Positions 1-13,700 of a stretch of 64,000 nt of DNA are shown here, piece by piece. Within the stretch, counting starts at the first letter, position 1. Every line of letters begins with the position of its first letter. The notes beneath the pieces were generated by a model, which worked only from the letters and a program-made list of their open reading frames with translations, did no database searches and had not been told where the DNA came from. Source of the stretch: Serinus canaria. Taxonomy: Eukaryota > Chordata > Aves > Passeriformes > Fringillidae. Both the position numbers and the translations under genes were made by a program. The DNA lies in assembly GCF_022539315.1 (NCBI RefSeq), contig NC_066343.1, positions 47,171,705-47,235,704 on the forward strand. Direction: 5' to 3'.

Positions 1-169
1 AGAGCTGGTGAGACAGAAGGAAAAAGAGATACTTCTCATATTCAAAGTTCAAGGTGTAACATGCAGCACAAAACTACTGACCTTTATTGATACTGGCAAA
101 ATCCTCCAATTAATTACTATTTAGGGAAGCAAAGAACTTTCATCAATTACCACTGAAAATATTGGTTTG

Positions 170-186
170 TTTTTTTTTTTTTTTTT
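170..186. repeat. Poly-T run (17 bases)
   Basis: A homopolymer of T from 170 to 186 inside the first intron. It may be an old retroposon tail in reverse orientation, but no element was identified next to it. Confidence 0.9.
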
Positions 187-2574
187 AATAATGCCCTTTC
201 CTCGTTGGCAGTCAATTATTTTATTTTACTCTTCATGGAATTGTTTGCATTGCATGGATGAAATTCTTCAAATATTTATTGATTATATGTATCACTTATT
301 GTAGTAAGTGATAACTTTGTGATACCATAAAGTAAAATATATGTTGGTGGTTTTCTGATAGACTCTGACTTCTCTTTCTTCTACCAGGAGGTCAACTCCA
401 TTTCAAGAGGATGTTTCAATTATTTTTTTAGCATAACCTACTTCAGTTGCCACTTCAAAAGAATTACTGTTTTCAGCACACAAACATATCTTTTCATTTT
501 CTAAGAAACACCTGATTACTTGTTCCCCTTCCATCCTTGCTTATGTTCCATCCACTTACTTTTGATCAGAATTTCTGATCAGAAGTCAATACAAGTTTGG
601 TTTATTTCTTTTGGAAGAATATAACTTCTTTCCTGTTTCCACTTTCTCCTCAGAAGGACAAACCTCCCTGTCTCTTCAAAACAGTGTATTCAGTGTAGAG
701 CAGCCTCTAGTTATATGTTTTCTAGGGCTCAGTGCCATCAACTGGACAAGTTCCGACTTCTACAAGTTTTCAGAAACTATGCCATAGTGTCTTCTTCAAG
801 GCATTTCCGACCCCAGCTCCTGCAGCATCTCAGCAGAACAATATAGATTTCTTCCATTGTACTTCTCTCACAAATTTACCTTGAATACCATCTTTTATGG
901 CCAACAGGGGCCAAGCCTCAAGGATTACTGATTTGAATCTTACTGTAGCAAGATTCAAATAAACTAACACTTCATGTGCTACATAAAGTGGTTCTGTAGT
1001 GTTAACACAAGATAGTGCTATGACTCCTCAAAGATGTTAATTTCTGCTTCAAAATAAATTTTTCATAAAAAAAATCCTTCATTAATTTTTTGTTAGCTTC
1101 CAATCCCTAGGCCTAAAAAAAACTTATTTACACTGTAAATATCAAATATCATATCATTATTGTCACATAGTTATTTTCTGTTCTCTAATTTAAAGGCAGG
1201 ATTGACCACAGCTGATTATCAGGAAGCTTTTGCTGACTTTGGCAATTTCAGTGGTATTTTTATGTAATTTAAGGGTCCATATGGACTTGACAGCTGCTAA
1301 GCAAAAATCTGTGTTTATAAGATACTGACCTTTATATTGTATCTCCTTCTTATCTGAGACTACAGAATTTAAAAATAAAAAGTGGTCATGGAGATAAACT
1401 GAATAAAACCAGTAATGTTCTGCCTATTCTATGATGTATTTGTAAGGTAATTTCCTCCTGTAAGACAGAAGAGAAAATATATTCCTCCAAAGCAGATTTC
1501 TGAGACTTGTTAAAATTTAGCATTTCTTTTCTGGTATTTGTACATAGAACTTTGTGCCCTTAAGGAAGTGGATTCAGATTCATACTATATTTACATGAGA
1601 ATCTGTCACTACAACATAAAATTTACATTGTCAGACTGTGTATGATTTACTGTGAATACACTGGTTAACAAATGTTACAAGAAGTTGTATATAATTTAAT
1701 GTTTTCACTCATCAGGTTTCTTTCTGTAAATTGCAGCCAGTCTTTTGCTTTAAAACTGAGTATTGGAAAACATGAAGATGCATTTGACTTTTTTTTATTG
1801 CAGCTTTTCAGAATCAGTTGGTTAAATTTGTGATGGGAACACAATTTACTGAATATGTTATATTTCTCTTTTTGTGTATCAAGTTGCAACAACATAAACA
1901 TTGGATGCTAAAACACAGTAAATATTGTATAGTAGAACTACATATAAAACTTATTATCAATATAATACATTTTAGAAGTTCAGGAAGAACAGGTAATCTA
2001 CTGAATGAATCTCTATCAAGAAACTGTTGCTACACTTAACTGTTATATCATTGTAGGTAAAAGTGGCTCATGTGGAAAAATCAATTCTTTTTCCAGCAAA
2101 AATATGGTTTTGTTCTTGTTCCTGATAATGGTCTCCTCTTTCTAATATTACAAACATGATTTATTGGGATTTTTTAACTTTATTTTCATGGGATGTGCTC
2201 CATGCATTGAGAAACAATTAGTGTAGTCAGTGAAGGATGAAAATTTTTCTTATTAATAGCACATATACTTGCATTCACCTAGGTTGTTTGGTGCTTAGTT
2301 CCACCTAGGGTAGTATCCGAGCCAGCAGTATAGTTATGGTAAAGAACTTTAAAGACATAGTGCAGGAATTTGAAGTCCTGCTAGTTGAGATTTAGAGTGG
2401 GGTATAATCTCCTTCCTTTGTGCTGTGAATGCTTCATTGGGATAACAGCATTTTTTTAATGCTTATATAATTAACCAAATAAAAGAAAGGTGGTATTACA
2501 TATTAGGATGCAGTGTTTTGGTCTGATACCGAATGGTTTTTCGCCAAGGAATTTCACAGACGCAGTGTAGTTAG

Positions 2575-2878
2575 TCAAATCACTGCCTGAAAGGTGGCTG
2601 TAGCCAGGTGGGGTTTGGCCTCTTCTCCCAGGCAGCAAGTGACAGTACAGGAGGAAATGGCCTCAAGCTGTGCCAGGGGAGGTTCAGCTTGGACGCCAGG
2701 AGGAATTTTTTACTGAAAGCATTGGAATGGAGGGACGTGGTGGATTCACCGTGACTCAAAGTGTTCAAGAAACTGAGTGTGACATGCAGTGCTATGGTTG
2801 GAGTGCTGGTGACCAAAGGTTGGATTCAATGATCTTGGAGGTCTTTTCCAACACTAATAATTCAATGATTCTATACTC
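2575..2878 (+). mobile_element. CR1 LINE 3' fragment (5'-truncated)
   Basis: The block 'tgaaaggtggctgtagccag', 'tttggcctcttctcccaggc' and 'ttcagcttggacgccaggag' matches the 3' end of CR1 ORF2 and its 3' UTR. It ends 'gatcttggaggtcttttcca' and 'attcaatgattctat', a CR1-type terminal repeat. It is a short, 5'-truncated, degraded copy with no intact ORF. Boundaries were judged by eye. Confidence 0.85.
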
Positions 2879-5800
2879 TGATAAATATCAGTTTTATTTT
2901 GCCCAAAATAGCAGTAATATGTCTGGAAAGAGAAGAGCAGTGTTCTTGAAGCAAGAAAAATTATTCAAGGAGAAACTAATTAGGTCCTTCTAGATAAAAT
3001 TGATTTTTGCAGGAACTTGTTGGAAATATTAATTTGCAATAATTTTAGGGGCTTATAGAGAAAAATCAATTAAGAATTTAACTCCCTTACTCTTTCCTTG
3101 AAATAAAAGATGGGGACAGTGCTTTAAAAACGTGATGAAAAGTATGTTTAAAATTTAAAGTATCATAGTGTCTCATGTGAGACAATTATAAAGTTTAGTT
3201 TTTAAGACCTGCTGCATTTCATACACTATGTATAACAAACCAGCAGGATGCTTTAACCACAAAAATATTTAAACAAAGCAAGTTTTTTTATTATTCAGCT
3301 ATTTATTCTCCTCCTGATATTTATTTTCCACCTGAAGTTGACTGTAATCCCCAGTTTTCAACACAAAATTATTTCCATTACAACTGGTTATGATATTATA
3401 GTCAAACTATTTTAATTCCATGTAGGTTATGTTTAGACTGGTGGTAAAGAAATACAAAACCAATTTGATTAATTTTTAAAAACTAGGGATTTTATAGCTT
3501 TTTGAAATAAAGTATCTCCTTCAAAGATGTTTTCAAATAATGTTATTTTGATCTTTAAATTTCCTTTAGTTTTATGCTTATATAACTTGTTTGATTCCAC
3601 TGGAATCAGGTTTTGCATAGTTTCATTTGGTCATAGGAATATTAGCTTGATACTGTGAAGAAAATACGGGTTTTTTTTTTTTTTTTGAGAGAAATTTTTA
3701 AAAGCTTTGGAAAAAAGCTTTTTGTACTTCTTGCTACTCTTGAACAGTTAGTCTTCCCTTTGAAAGTTAACAGAAAATGAATCATCTGTATTTTTAACTG
3801 TTTTTAGGACCAGGATGCAAAGTCATATTCGAGTTCAAAAGAAGTCTTAGGCATATGTAGAGCTTTCCCCCCATATTCTTGAAAATTATATCCTTTGCAG
3901 TGTAATGGGAAGTAGTCTCTGTCTTAATTAAAAAAACATAATTCCAGTTGACAAATTGCCATGATCATGAATTAATGTTCATGCATCTAGCATTCACATT
4001 TTGGTAATGCAGTATGTAAATCTGCTTCTATTAGCAAGTCTCCTGCATAATACAATAGCACTCTATTATAGATTCATCAACTATGGTATGAAATTCTCCT
4101 CACAGTTGCTGACAGTGGTAAAAGAGGGTCAAACTGTTCATTTCTCTGCATAGCTGTGTACCTTTGCCAGTTGTTCTGAGTCCGTTTGCATTGACAGGCT
4201 CTCCAGTTTTTCTTTTTAATTCTACTTTGCCTACCTGGTCCCAGGTTTCTCTGTGAAGCCGTGGTCATTGGTAATTTAACTCAATTCACAAAGAGTACAC
4301 CTACAGTTCTTGAAAATGCTTTACAGGACATGCTTCCTTCCCCTTCCTTGTGAAAGCTGTGTGGTATATATCCATCCCCACATTCTGCAGAACCCTAAAG
4401 CGCCTGGCTTCTAACTGGCTGCCGTAGTGACCCTTAGAAGAGCAGTGTTCCACAGCAGGGAGGCACATGTCAGCTCACACCAGGAGGGGGGACATTTTGT
4501 CATACTCCTTCCTTCCTTAGTGCTGAGCCAGGATCTAGTCCTGGAAGACTCACATCAGGGAATCTTTGTCTCTTGTTTAACTGGTGTAAAGGAAAACTGC
4601 TCAGTGAGTGAGCAGGTACATCATTTAGCAGAGGGGGATTGTTTGAAATTCTTCTGGTTTGGTTACCTCGATTATTAGTCAATGAAATATTTTATGGATG
4701 GTGCCTTGTGGTAGTAAATATTGCTCCAGTCTTTTCCCACTAACTGATCACACTTGTTTAAGTAGCCAGCCAGTTAGAACACACTAGCTGAAAGATTTGT
4801 CAAAGCATGAGATGCAAGTAACTGTATTACAAATATTTTTGTTTCTTTTGCACAAAGCACCTGTACTACACAGTTATGTTGTGAAGAAATCCACTTCTTT
4901 ATTAATGACAGCTTTATTGAAGGCAAGCTTTCAGAATAAAAATACTAGAAATCCTATTAAAGTGCTATCCATTAAACCATTAAAACACTCATTAAAACTG
5001 TTAGCACAGAGTTGTTATTCATGAGTTATTGGTCTTTCACACTTCTGAAATGTGTCTGCCAATACCACTCAACTCTTTGTTGAGAGTGTGGCTATTAAAT
5101 CAGAGGAAATACAGATTAACTTTCTTTTTTCTTTATGGGAGGATGGTATGGCCACAAAGTGGTTCAGATTGGTGAGGAAAATAGGAAATATTAAAGTTCA
5201 ATCCATTTGCCTGTTTCTGATAATTTACGTAAACTGTGTCTGCATGTAGACCTAAATATTAATCACTAAACTACACCATCTGGCCATACATCATACAATG
5301 TGTATGTTTGGGTTTTTTCTTGATATTGTACAGAAGCTTTAGAATGATTAGACATTAAGGAGTGAAAAGTGTAAGAATAAAACTGAGTACTGAACAGCTG
5401 AAGCTAAGCTTTAAATTTTAAGTTTTCTTTCTGTAAATTTACATGAAAAAATAGGTATAATATAGAGCTGAAGCTGTTTCTCATAGTAGATAAGAACCTC
5501 AGAACATAGTTTTCAATGTATATGCAAAATTATCTTTGTATATGCAAAACTGCAGTTTAAACTTACTGTTTGCAAGCTTTTTTTATCATTATTTTTTACA
5601 TCCGGTTTTGTTTCTATGATTTAAAGCCAAAGTCTATCAGTCCAGGCTCAAAAATAGCAGCATGTTAGACAGCCAGTTTATTCAGTTATTTTCTATTTTT
5701 CTTATGTGAAGAGAAAGTGTACCTGACATTTTACATTGTGAAGTAATTTCCAGAATATTTTGGCAGTATAGGTAAAAACCTAAAGACAAGACAGATGTTC

Positions 5801-6964
5801 TGCTTCAGGTATGTTTCTAGAACAATGCAGAGTATTATGCTTCATTCTAGGGCAGTGGACTATGGTTTAGATAGCAAATTTCTATATATGTCTCTCAAAA
5901 AATACTGTCTGGGTAGTCAGAGATGTTACAGATGTGCATTTTTCCTGGTCAAGTTACCAATTTTATTTTAAAAGTTAATGCACGTATATATAATTAGCAT
6001 CTTCTGTACTATGTTTATCTTCTAAATTACTACTAGAATTCTGAGATAAATCCATTAAAAATTATTTTCCAAAATTCTGAAAACTTGACCTGTAAATAAC
6101 CTGCGTAAGTTTTCTTATTCACCTCCATTAACTCAAAAAAGTAAAGAGGGAGATTTGTGCTGAGCGTAGTCATTATGTAAATTTTATTGCTTTTCAAGTC
6201 ATATGATATAAGTGAATTTTTGGCCTGCTGATAAGGAGGTGTATTATGTCTTAAATATAGTCTATAAATAGATATATATAACTCTACTCTTCCCCATGCT
6301 GATGGAAATGCACTCCAATTCTTTCTCTGTACCTTTGATGAAATAAATAGCACTTAGAAGTAAGATAAAATACTTGTCTTTTTAAATTACACAGTGCATA
6401 CCCGCTTAAAAATTCTACAAGCCATCCTTCTCAGAGCATAGGAAAACATTACTAGAATGAAACTAAATTGTAAGAAAAATGAATAAAAATTTTACAGAGT
6501 GAAATTAGAGAGTAAAATTGTACCATTTGCTTTTTTGATGAATAAGAATTTCACTTTGTAGTCAGAAAAAGTAATATTTTTGTTGGAAGAACGGTGAAGC
6601 ACTGCTCTTGGATCACATCACTCTGTTTATACTTAAGCACAGCACAGAAGTGATGCCTACCTTTGCATGTGGAAAAATACTATAGGGGGATAATTCACTG
6701 TCCCTTTATAGCACACAAAATACAATATGGCTCAAATAGAAAATTCCATCACCAGTTTTGCAAACTGACATTTTAAGATATGTGTATCATAGTCACTCAA
6801 ATTTCTAAGATGGTGAACCCAAATAGTTTAGTGTCAAAAATTGTGTAGAAGCTTAAAAAAATCAGGTTCTTTCAGAGCTGCATTTAAGAGTGCCTTTTGA
6901 ACCGTTAGTAACACATAGTGGTACAATTCATGTACCACATATACTGATGCAATTAGGCTGACAT

Positions 6965-8578
6965 CCTATGGGGAGTCTGTTATGGTCCACCCAACCAGGA
7001 AGAAGAGATTCACAATTCGTTCTATAAGCAGCTGGAAAACGTTTCTGGATCATCAGCCCTATTTCATGTTGGTGATTTCAACTTGCTGAACATTTGTTGA
7101 GAAATTGAATACACCTGAAAAGAGGCAGTCTAGGAAATTTTTAGTTTGTGGAAGACAACTTTTTGTCACAGCTGGTGGGTGAGCCCACCAAGGGAGGGAT
7201 TGTGTTAGATTTGTTACCTGCAAATAGAGATGGGCTGGTGGGAGATGGAGTGGTTGGAGGTTGCTTGGGGCACAGTGACCATGACATTACAAAATTCTCA
7301 ATATTTGGTGAAGTCAAGAGGAGCATTAATAAGACTTTTTCACTGGACTTTCAGAGGGCAGACTTTGGCCTCTTCAGGACACTTATTCAGAGAGTTCCTT
7401 GGGAAGCACTCCTTAAAAATAAAGAAGTTCAGGAAGCGTGGGCATACCTTAAAATGGAGATTTGGACTTCAGCAGGGCCTTTGTCACATTCTCCCACAGC
7501 AGTGTCCTGGAAAAGCTGGCAGCCCACGGCTTGGACAGGAGCACTCTTTGCTGGGTTCAGAACTGGCTGGATGGCCGGGCCAGAGAGTGGTGGTGAGCAG
7601 TGCTGCATCCAGCTGGGGCCAGTCAGCAGTGGTGTCCTCAGGGGTCTGTGCTGGGGCCAGCTCTGTTCAACATCTTCACTGACAACATGGATGAGGGGAT
7701 TGAGTCCTTCATTAGTAAATTTAGAGATGACACCAAGATGGGAATGTGTGTTGATCTGCTGGAAGGCAGGAGGGCTCTGCAGAGAGACCTGGAATGGTTG
7801 GATGGATGGGCAGAGTCCAATAGGATGAAGTTTAACAAGTCCAAGTGCTGAGTCCTGCATTTTGGCCACAATAACCCCCTGCAGCATTACAGGCTGGGGA
7901 TGGTGTGGCTGGAAAGGGACCTGGGGGTACCGGTGACAGCCGACTGGACATGAGCCAGCAGTGTGCCCTGGTGGCCAAGAAGGCCAACAGGATCCTGGCC
8001 TGTGTCAGGAATAGTGTGGCCAGCAGGAGCAGGGAGGTCATTCTCCCCCTGCACTGGGCACTGGTGAGGCCACACCTTGCGTGCTGTGTCCAGTTCTGGC
8101 CCCTCAGTTTGGGAAGGACATGGAGACACTGGAGCACATCCAGAGAAGGGCAACGAGGCTGGTGAGGGGCTTGGAACACAAACCCTGTGAGGAACGACTG
8201 AGGGAGCTGGGGGTGTTTAGCCTGGAGAAAAGGAGACTCAGGGGTGACCTTGTCACTCTCTACAACTCCCTGGAAGGTGTTTGTAGTCAGGTAGGGTTGG
8301 TCTCTTTCTCCAGGCAGCAACAGATAGAACAAGAGAACACAGTCTTAAGCTGCACCAAGGGAAATATAGCTTGGGTTTTAGGAATAGGTTTTTTACAGAA
8401 AGAGTGATAAAGTTCTGGAAAGGTTTTCCCAGGGAGGTGGTGGAGTCACAATCCCTGGATGTGTGTAAAGAAAGACTGGATGTGGCGCTCAGTGCCATGG
8501 TTTAGTTGAGGTATTAGGGAATGGGTTGGAGCCGATGATCTTGAAGGTCTCTTCCAACCTAGTCATTCTGTGAATTTT
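6965..8578 (+). mobile_element. CR1 LINE copy 1 with internal deletion (endonuclease joined to reverse transcriptase)
   Basis: A non-LTR retrotransposon of the CR1 family. From about 6965 it encodes pieces of the ORF2 endonuclease: VGDFNLLN near 7070 and, in the 7148 frame, GLVGDGVVGGCLGHSDHDIT, with the SDHD motif of APE-type endonucleases. At about 7461 it jumps straight into the late reverse transcriptase segment (LEKLAAHGLDRSTLCW-type), so roughly the middle of ORF2 is missing. The rest runs through the RT palm and thumb region to the 3' tail at about 8578 ('tcttccaacctagtcattct'). Several frame breaks make it non-functional. It is closely related to the copy at 32200-33783. Confidence 0.9.
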
Positions 8579-8974
8579 GTGAATTCAAATAAATCATATT
8601 CAAAGCATAAATAGAATTTTCATGGCCTTCATCATGATCCCAAGCATTGAATTTCTTCTTCATTCCTCTAAATTGTCCCAGTTCATTTCCTTTTGAGGCA
8701 GGAGTTGCCAAGAACTCTATCTCAGTTGCTGTAGGTGAAGGATGAGCCAAAACCTGAGCCATCCCACTCCTCTACTCTCATTATCTAGGTTATGCAGGAC
8801 TTCAAATTTTTTGTTATAAAAGTCAGTTGAGCCTAGGGCATTGGTTAATAGGATGAGGCACTTTGTTTTTGTGAAGTATTTGTTTTCCCAAAGACAAATA
8901 CTTCTCTATCAGGCAGCCAAGCGAATTATTTTTTGTTCAATAATCTCAATAAAGAAGCAGATTCATTCTCAAAA

Positions 8975-9013
8975 TAATAAATAAATAAATAAATAAATAC
9001 ATACATACATACA
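8975..9013. repeat. Compound microsatellite (ATAA)n(ATAC)n
   Basis: About six ATAA units (8975-8998) pass directly into about four ATAC units (to 9013). A perfect tract like this is likely to vary in length among individuals. Confidence 0.95.
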
Positions 9014-10356
9014 TTCTATAAAATATGAAAAGGTGCATGAGAATGAAGCAATTTTCAGACTGGCCAGATTATCAGTCTAAGGGATAAGTTCTAGTAAAAT
9101 CACATTAACTAATTTCACACATGCCCATTGTCAGGTAATACCTACTCTAATTGATTACAGCTCATACCCTGGGAAGAGTCAGCAAAGCTGTTGGCTTGAT
9201 GCTGTAGTGGCAGTACAGATCTCCTGACTTCTGCCGTGTTACTGGTCTGCTCATGGAAAATGAGCATAGTGTTGGTGAACTGCCCTACCTTGGCTTATCT
9301 GTATCATCTTTTTTTTTTTTTTTTCCCTTTATAGTTTACCACTAACTGTCACTGGGAGCAGCCAGTTCTTAGCAGGATTAAACAGAGGGCATATACTTCA
9401 AGCCATAGTTTTGTATTCATATTGATTGAAAAATGTTAAGGTCTGTAATGGTACAGAAAGGGAAAGTAAAACAATAGGTGATTATTCATGACTTCTCAGT
9501 ATGAGATGACCTTTCATCAGCCACTACCATAGAGCATAAACAGGTGCCATCTGTTACGTATTTTGCATTCATTTTGCTGCATAGATTCAACCATAGAGTA
9601 AAAATACTAGAGTCTGAAGTTTCCCTAGTGGTGAAGGATGTATGACTGTGGTGAACGCTTCTGTAAATCCACCCTGGAACAGAAAATAAACAGCAAATCT
9701 GGAAACATGGAGTTTTGTTTATGAATAAGATTAGTTATGTTTATGAATATGTTATCATTAAAATTTCAAATATGCCTGAATTGCTTACTTATTTATGACT
9801 CAAGGAAATGAAAAGCAAGTTTCTTTATGTTGTCTATGGATGAAACGCAGCTAGTTTCCTGAGCAGCGCTGGCATCAAAATGAAAGAACAGAAACATTGT
9901 TTTTCTTCTGAAAAATTTCATCAGGAAACTTTTGGAGTTTGTTTAGTAAACAGGACAGGGAAAGTTTTGAAAATATATTCTTACTAATAAAGGTAAAAAT
10001 ATTTATTCCCCTTCATCCCAGTGTTTTTGAGATTTAATCTGTTAATCTAGAACCCCTCATTTTCCAAAATGAATAAAAAGATAAAAAGGTGGATAGCTTG
10101 CTTTCTCTGAAGAAAACCCCCTGAATTTTAAAAGCTTGTGGTTAAATTCCTCATGAAAATTTCAGATGCATAAATAAAAAATGGTTATTGTAATATGATC
10201 TAATATGTTACAATGTGTCCCGAAGTAATTTCTTTCAAAAGGAAATTATTTCCACAGCAAACTATGGGGTTTTAGTTCTTAATTACCATAAATAAAACAA
10301 TTATGTAGTCCGTAGCTGAAAGTTTCCTTTCCTTTTTTTCTCTTTGTCTTTTGAAG

Positions 10357-10480
10357 TCTATTGATCCTGGTCAGCAGTTCACATGGGAACACTCCAACCT
10401 GGAAGTAAACAAACCAAAGAATAGATATGCGAATGTAATTGCATACGACCATTCTCGTGTTCTACTCTCAGCAATAGAAG
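10357..10480 (+). CDS. PTPRD: PTPRD exon A: juxtamembrane wedge and pTyr-recognition loop of D1
   Basis: This exon holds 41 codons plus one base and reads [20 protein letters not shown] then [22 protein letters not shown]. It encodes the N-terminal helix region and the phosphotyrosine-recognition loop of D1. The NRY tyrosine (codon 10426-10428) is the family residue that stacks on the substrate phosphotyrosine and is intact. The start is set by a pyrimidine-rich tract ending in 'ttttgaag', and the end by 'ATAGAAG|gtaagg', which leaves a phase 1 junction. I searched upstream for the preceding exon (the DHIERLKANDN-type segment just inside the membrane) and did not see it in 1-10356, so the intron before this exon exceeds 10 kb. 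The residues '[11 protein letters not shown]' favour PTPRD over its paralogs. That is my recollection of the family rather than a database search. Confidence 0.95.
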
Positions 10481-13409
10481 GTAAGGAGACCTTTAAAATT
10501 AAATTAATTAAATCCTAAAATCTAGAGTGATTTTACCAATCAATATCTTTATATAGTAATATAAAGAAGTGGTAATTAAAGTACTTCCAGTAAATTCCTG
10601 TAATGACAATCCTTTTCTGCTGCCTATTGTCAGTAACATACTATGAACTCGCACTAAAAAGTACATTCTTGTGTAACACTGAATGCATTAGGTCTCTGTG
10701 TATATGCCAGGGAGTTATCTGAAATAAATTAATATTGCTGTTTACTTATACTCACACTGCAAAGCAAACGTAGCAGTAAACAAGCATACTTGAATTGAGG
10801 AATTTGTTGATCAATGAAATTATCAGGATATCTGCTCGTTGAGTTTTACTTTGCGAAACCTTATTGTGGGAAAAAATCACTTCAACTTCATTTCTTTGGA
10901 GAAATTTTAAAAACTCTTAGAACTTTAAATTTAATTTCCAATCTAAGTAATAAACTGGAGTTATTAAACAAATGCCCATATGCAGGCATTTTTGGGAGTA
11001 TCTCACTGACTAAAGATTGACAGTGTGATTTAGTGAGAGCTTTTCATTATATCTTTCTTTGTTACAAAGGTTTCCAAAATCATAAACACTTTAAAGTTTT
11101 ATCTGAAGCAAACTGTTACTGGTAGACACTCCTAGGTGTTGTGTCTGTTTTACCAAGCATCAGGACACACTGGTTTTCATTCAGAGGATTCATTTTATTT
11201 TTTTCTAATTCTGCCTTACTGTTAACCTACTTCCTCTGTTGAAGACGGATTTTCAGTTATTCTCTGTTGTTTAGATCAGGTTTTAAAGATGGCCATAATC
11301 AAACAAATTATATATTTATATGACACAATTTAAATGAAAATAAGAGTTTTCTTTAGTTAGCTCCAAAAGGACTTACATACAATACCTAAGATAGAGGGAT
11401 CTGTATTTTAGGTCATAGTTATTTCAGTCATAACGTGGTACAAGTTAAACTGCAAGTATTTTAATTTGTGGTTATAAATAGCTGCTTATCTTGGCTACTC
11501 CAGACCTAAAGACACTGGATTTATAGGTGTAATCCACTTTAATATTAGCTTCTTGATGAAGAAAAAGGCAATCTCACTGACTGAAGTTTAGATCTTTCCT
11601 CATTCATTGCAGCTGCATACCATAGGCTTTGATAATACAGATAAGAGCTTCTCAAATGTATTAGCAAATTTTAATGATTATCTTGAAGAATTTGCATATG
11701 ATAATCTGCTTATATTTTTCCACCTTTGAGGTTCATGTAGCAGTTCTGACAAAATTTTTTTTTTTGCAACATATAATTTTTCATATTGCATTTTAAAAGA
11801 CTATTAGCTGTGTAGAAACCTGCCTCTACCTGTCTCATCACTAAAGAGATTATTATCAACACTATTCTAATTAGTACTATATGTGATGTAATTCAATAAA
11901 TATAACCTTCTCTGTCTCACTGGTCCAGACAAGAGGTCAAAGTATATGGTCTGAATAGGTCAGGAACAGCAATTGGACAGGGTTTCTGAGTGGTATTCTT
12001 CAGAACAAAATGCTTCACTGGGAGATAAGTCTAACTGGCAAAAAGACTCAAGATTTTCCAGGGATTTTGTTTGGAAAAAGAGTTGTGTAAAGGAGAGAGA
12101 AGGAGAGAAAAAAAAATTAAATGCAATCAGATTTACTTGATAATTTTTATATTAGACATCTGGACTGCCATTTTTCCCTGTATTTAAATGTCCCATGAAT
12201 ATGGTTCCCTTAAAAAAAAACCAAACCAGAATATATTCAGAGAATAAGAAGAAAATTTAAAAAGGAAAGCAGGAAATGTTAGTGAAAGTAATTGAAAGTG
12301 TGAAATTACGCATTCATTGGACTATGTTTTTGCATAAGTGATAGTAAAAATGCAAAAAAAAAAAATTTACATTGTACCTGGAAAGGATTGAGTATTTTAA
12401 GGAGTAGGGACAAAATACAGTTAAACTGTAATGATTGTTTTCCTTTTTTAAGTAAGAATACCATGGTGAGGCTAAAATTTCTAAGTCTTTCATAGTCACT
12501 GAGTCTACACAGAGAAAAGTATTATAACCTTTTGTGATATTAGTGTTCATGTAAAACCACAAATGGAATATTCACCCACTTGGTGATTTGCATGATTTTG
12601 AATATTTTCCAAGTCTTTAGATTATGGTGAAAAAAGCATATGGTAAATAAATCAAATATTAAATGCCTTTTTATAAGATGATATTTAGTCTTGAAAACAG
12701 AAATAATTTAGTATATAATTATCCCCTTAAAAATTTTTAATCCTGGGATTTTACATTATTGGGCAGATTAAATTTTGTGTGTGTACCTTCAAAATTTTAA
12801 TACATTGGTTTTAGCATTTAGTAAAAAGTACTTCTCTTTCAGGTCTTAAGCAGGTATTTTAAATATGAAAATACACAGTCTGGCCAGCACTTTATTTACT
12901 TGATAACTGTGTTTCTTTTCATATTACCAGGGAAATCAGTATTTGGAATATTATTTTAAAATATATTCTCCTGTACCTATACTACTATACAATTTAATCC
13001 ATACCTAAATTTGGACTACAATATATTTGTTACAGGTATTTGGAGATATTTGGTACATATATGTATGTACGTATCCATGTACATGCCTAGACATAGGCCT
13101 CATCTGCATTCCTTTGGTGGCCACAAGAAAACTAATGTTAGTGAGGTTTGAAAAGCAGCTGTGCCTTTCTAGCGAGAAGAACTCCGTTTTGCGCCTAGGC
13201 AGTTACTTACTGTTTAGAGCAAATATACATGAAGAAAAGACTAAGCATGTGCTAGACTGTAATCCTACACTGATGAACATTTTGCAGCTTAACAGTGTTG
13301 CATAACTATGGAATGTTGTAATTGGTACTCAGAATGAGACACAAGGCCAGTTTTGTGCTGTAGCAGAACTCTGTAGCCTGTTCAGAGTGATTACTAGAAA
13401 GTCCTGAGA

Positions 13410-13700
13410 AGCAATTAGCAGAGATTTGAAATAACTTCTTTCCAACTATTGATAATATCAAATTGATAAAATTGCATTAGCCCTGAAACACAAGGCCTTA
13501 CTAACACTTTCAAAGTATTTATTTTGGTACCCTTCATAACTCCTGTTAAAACCTTGTTTTGAATCCCCTCTAAGTTCTTGACCTCTCTCATTACATACAA
13601 TATGGAGTTCCACAACATAATTACTTATTTCGCAGAAATACTTTCGTTATCACTGTTTGAATTTATTACATTAGATTTCCCTTTGGAGAGAAAACTCAGG
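13410..13700 (+). mobile_element. Ancient CR1/L3-like repeat fragment (tentative)
   Basis: The text 'ttttgaatcccctctaagtt', 'cttgacctctctcattacat' and 'atggagttccacaacataat' resembles, from memory, a very old amniote CR1/L3-type 3' region with 'ttgaatcctgctaagctctt' and 'atgagttccacaggctaatt'. It is highly diverged, and boundaries and family are uncertain. Confidence 0.45.

Larger units (their letters stand above)
1..10356 (+). other. PTPRD intron upstream of exon A (3' part)
   Basis: This is AT-rich non-coding sequence upstream of exon A. It contains a CR1 3' tail (2575-2878), a longer CR1 copy (6965-8578), a T17 run (170-186) and an ATAA/ATAC microsatellite (8975-9013). Short open frames elsewhere show no recognisable protein or domain. 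I see no exon of the juxtamembrane or transmembrane region here. Confidence 0.8.

Noticed and set aside
6033..6353. 106-codon minus-strand open frame
   Set aside because: No recognised motif and ordinary intronic composition; considered chance.
7148..7828. 226-codon open frame that could look like a novel gene
   Set aside because: It is the endonuclease segment of CR1 ORF2 read across the internal deletion into a shifted RT frame. The product after about 7460 is an out-of-frame translation.
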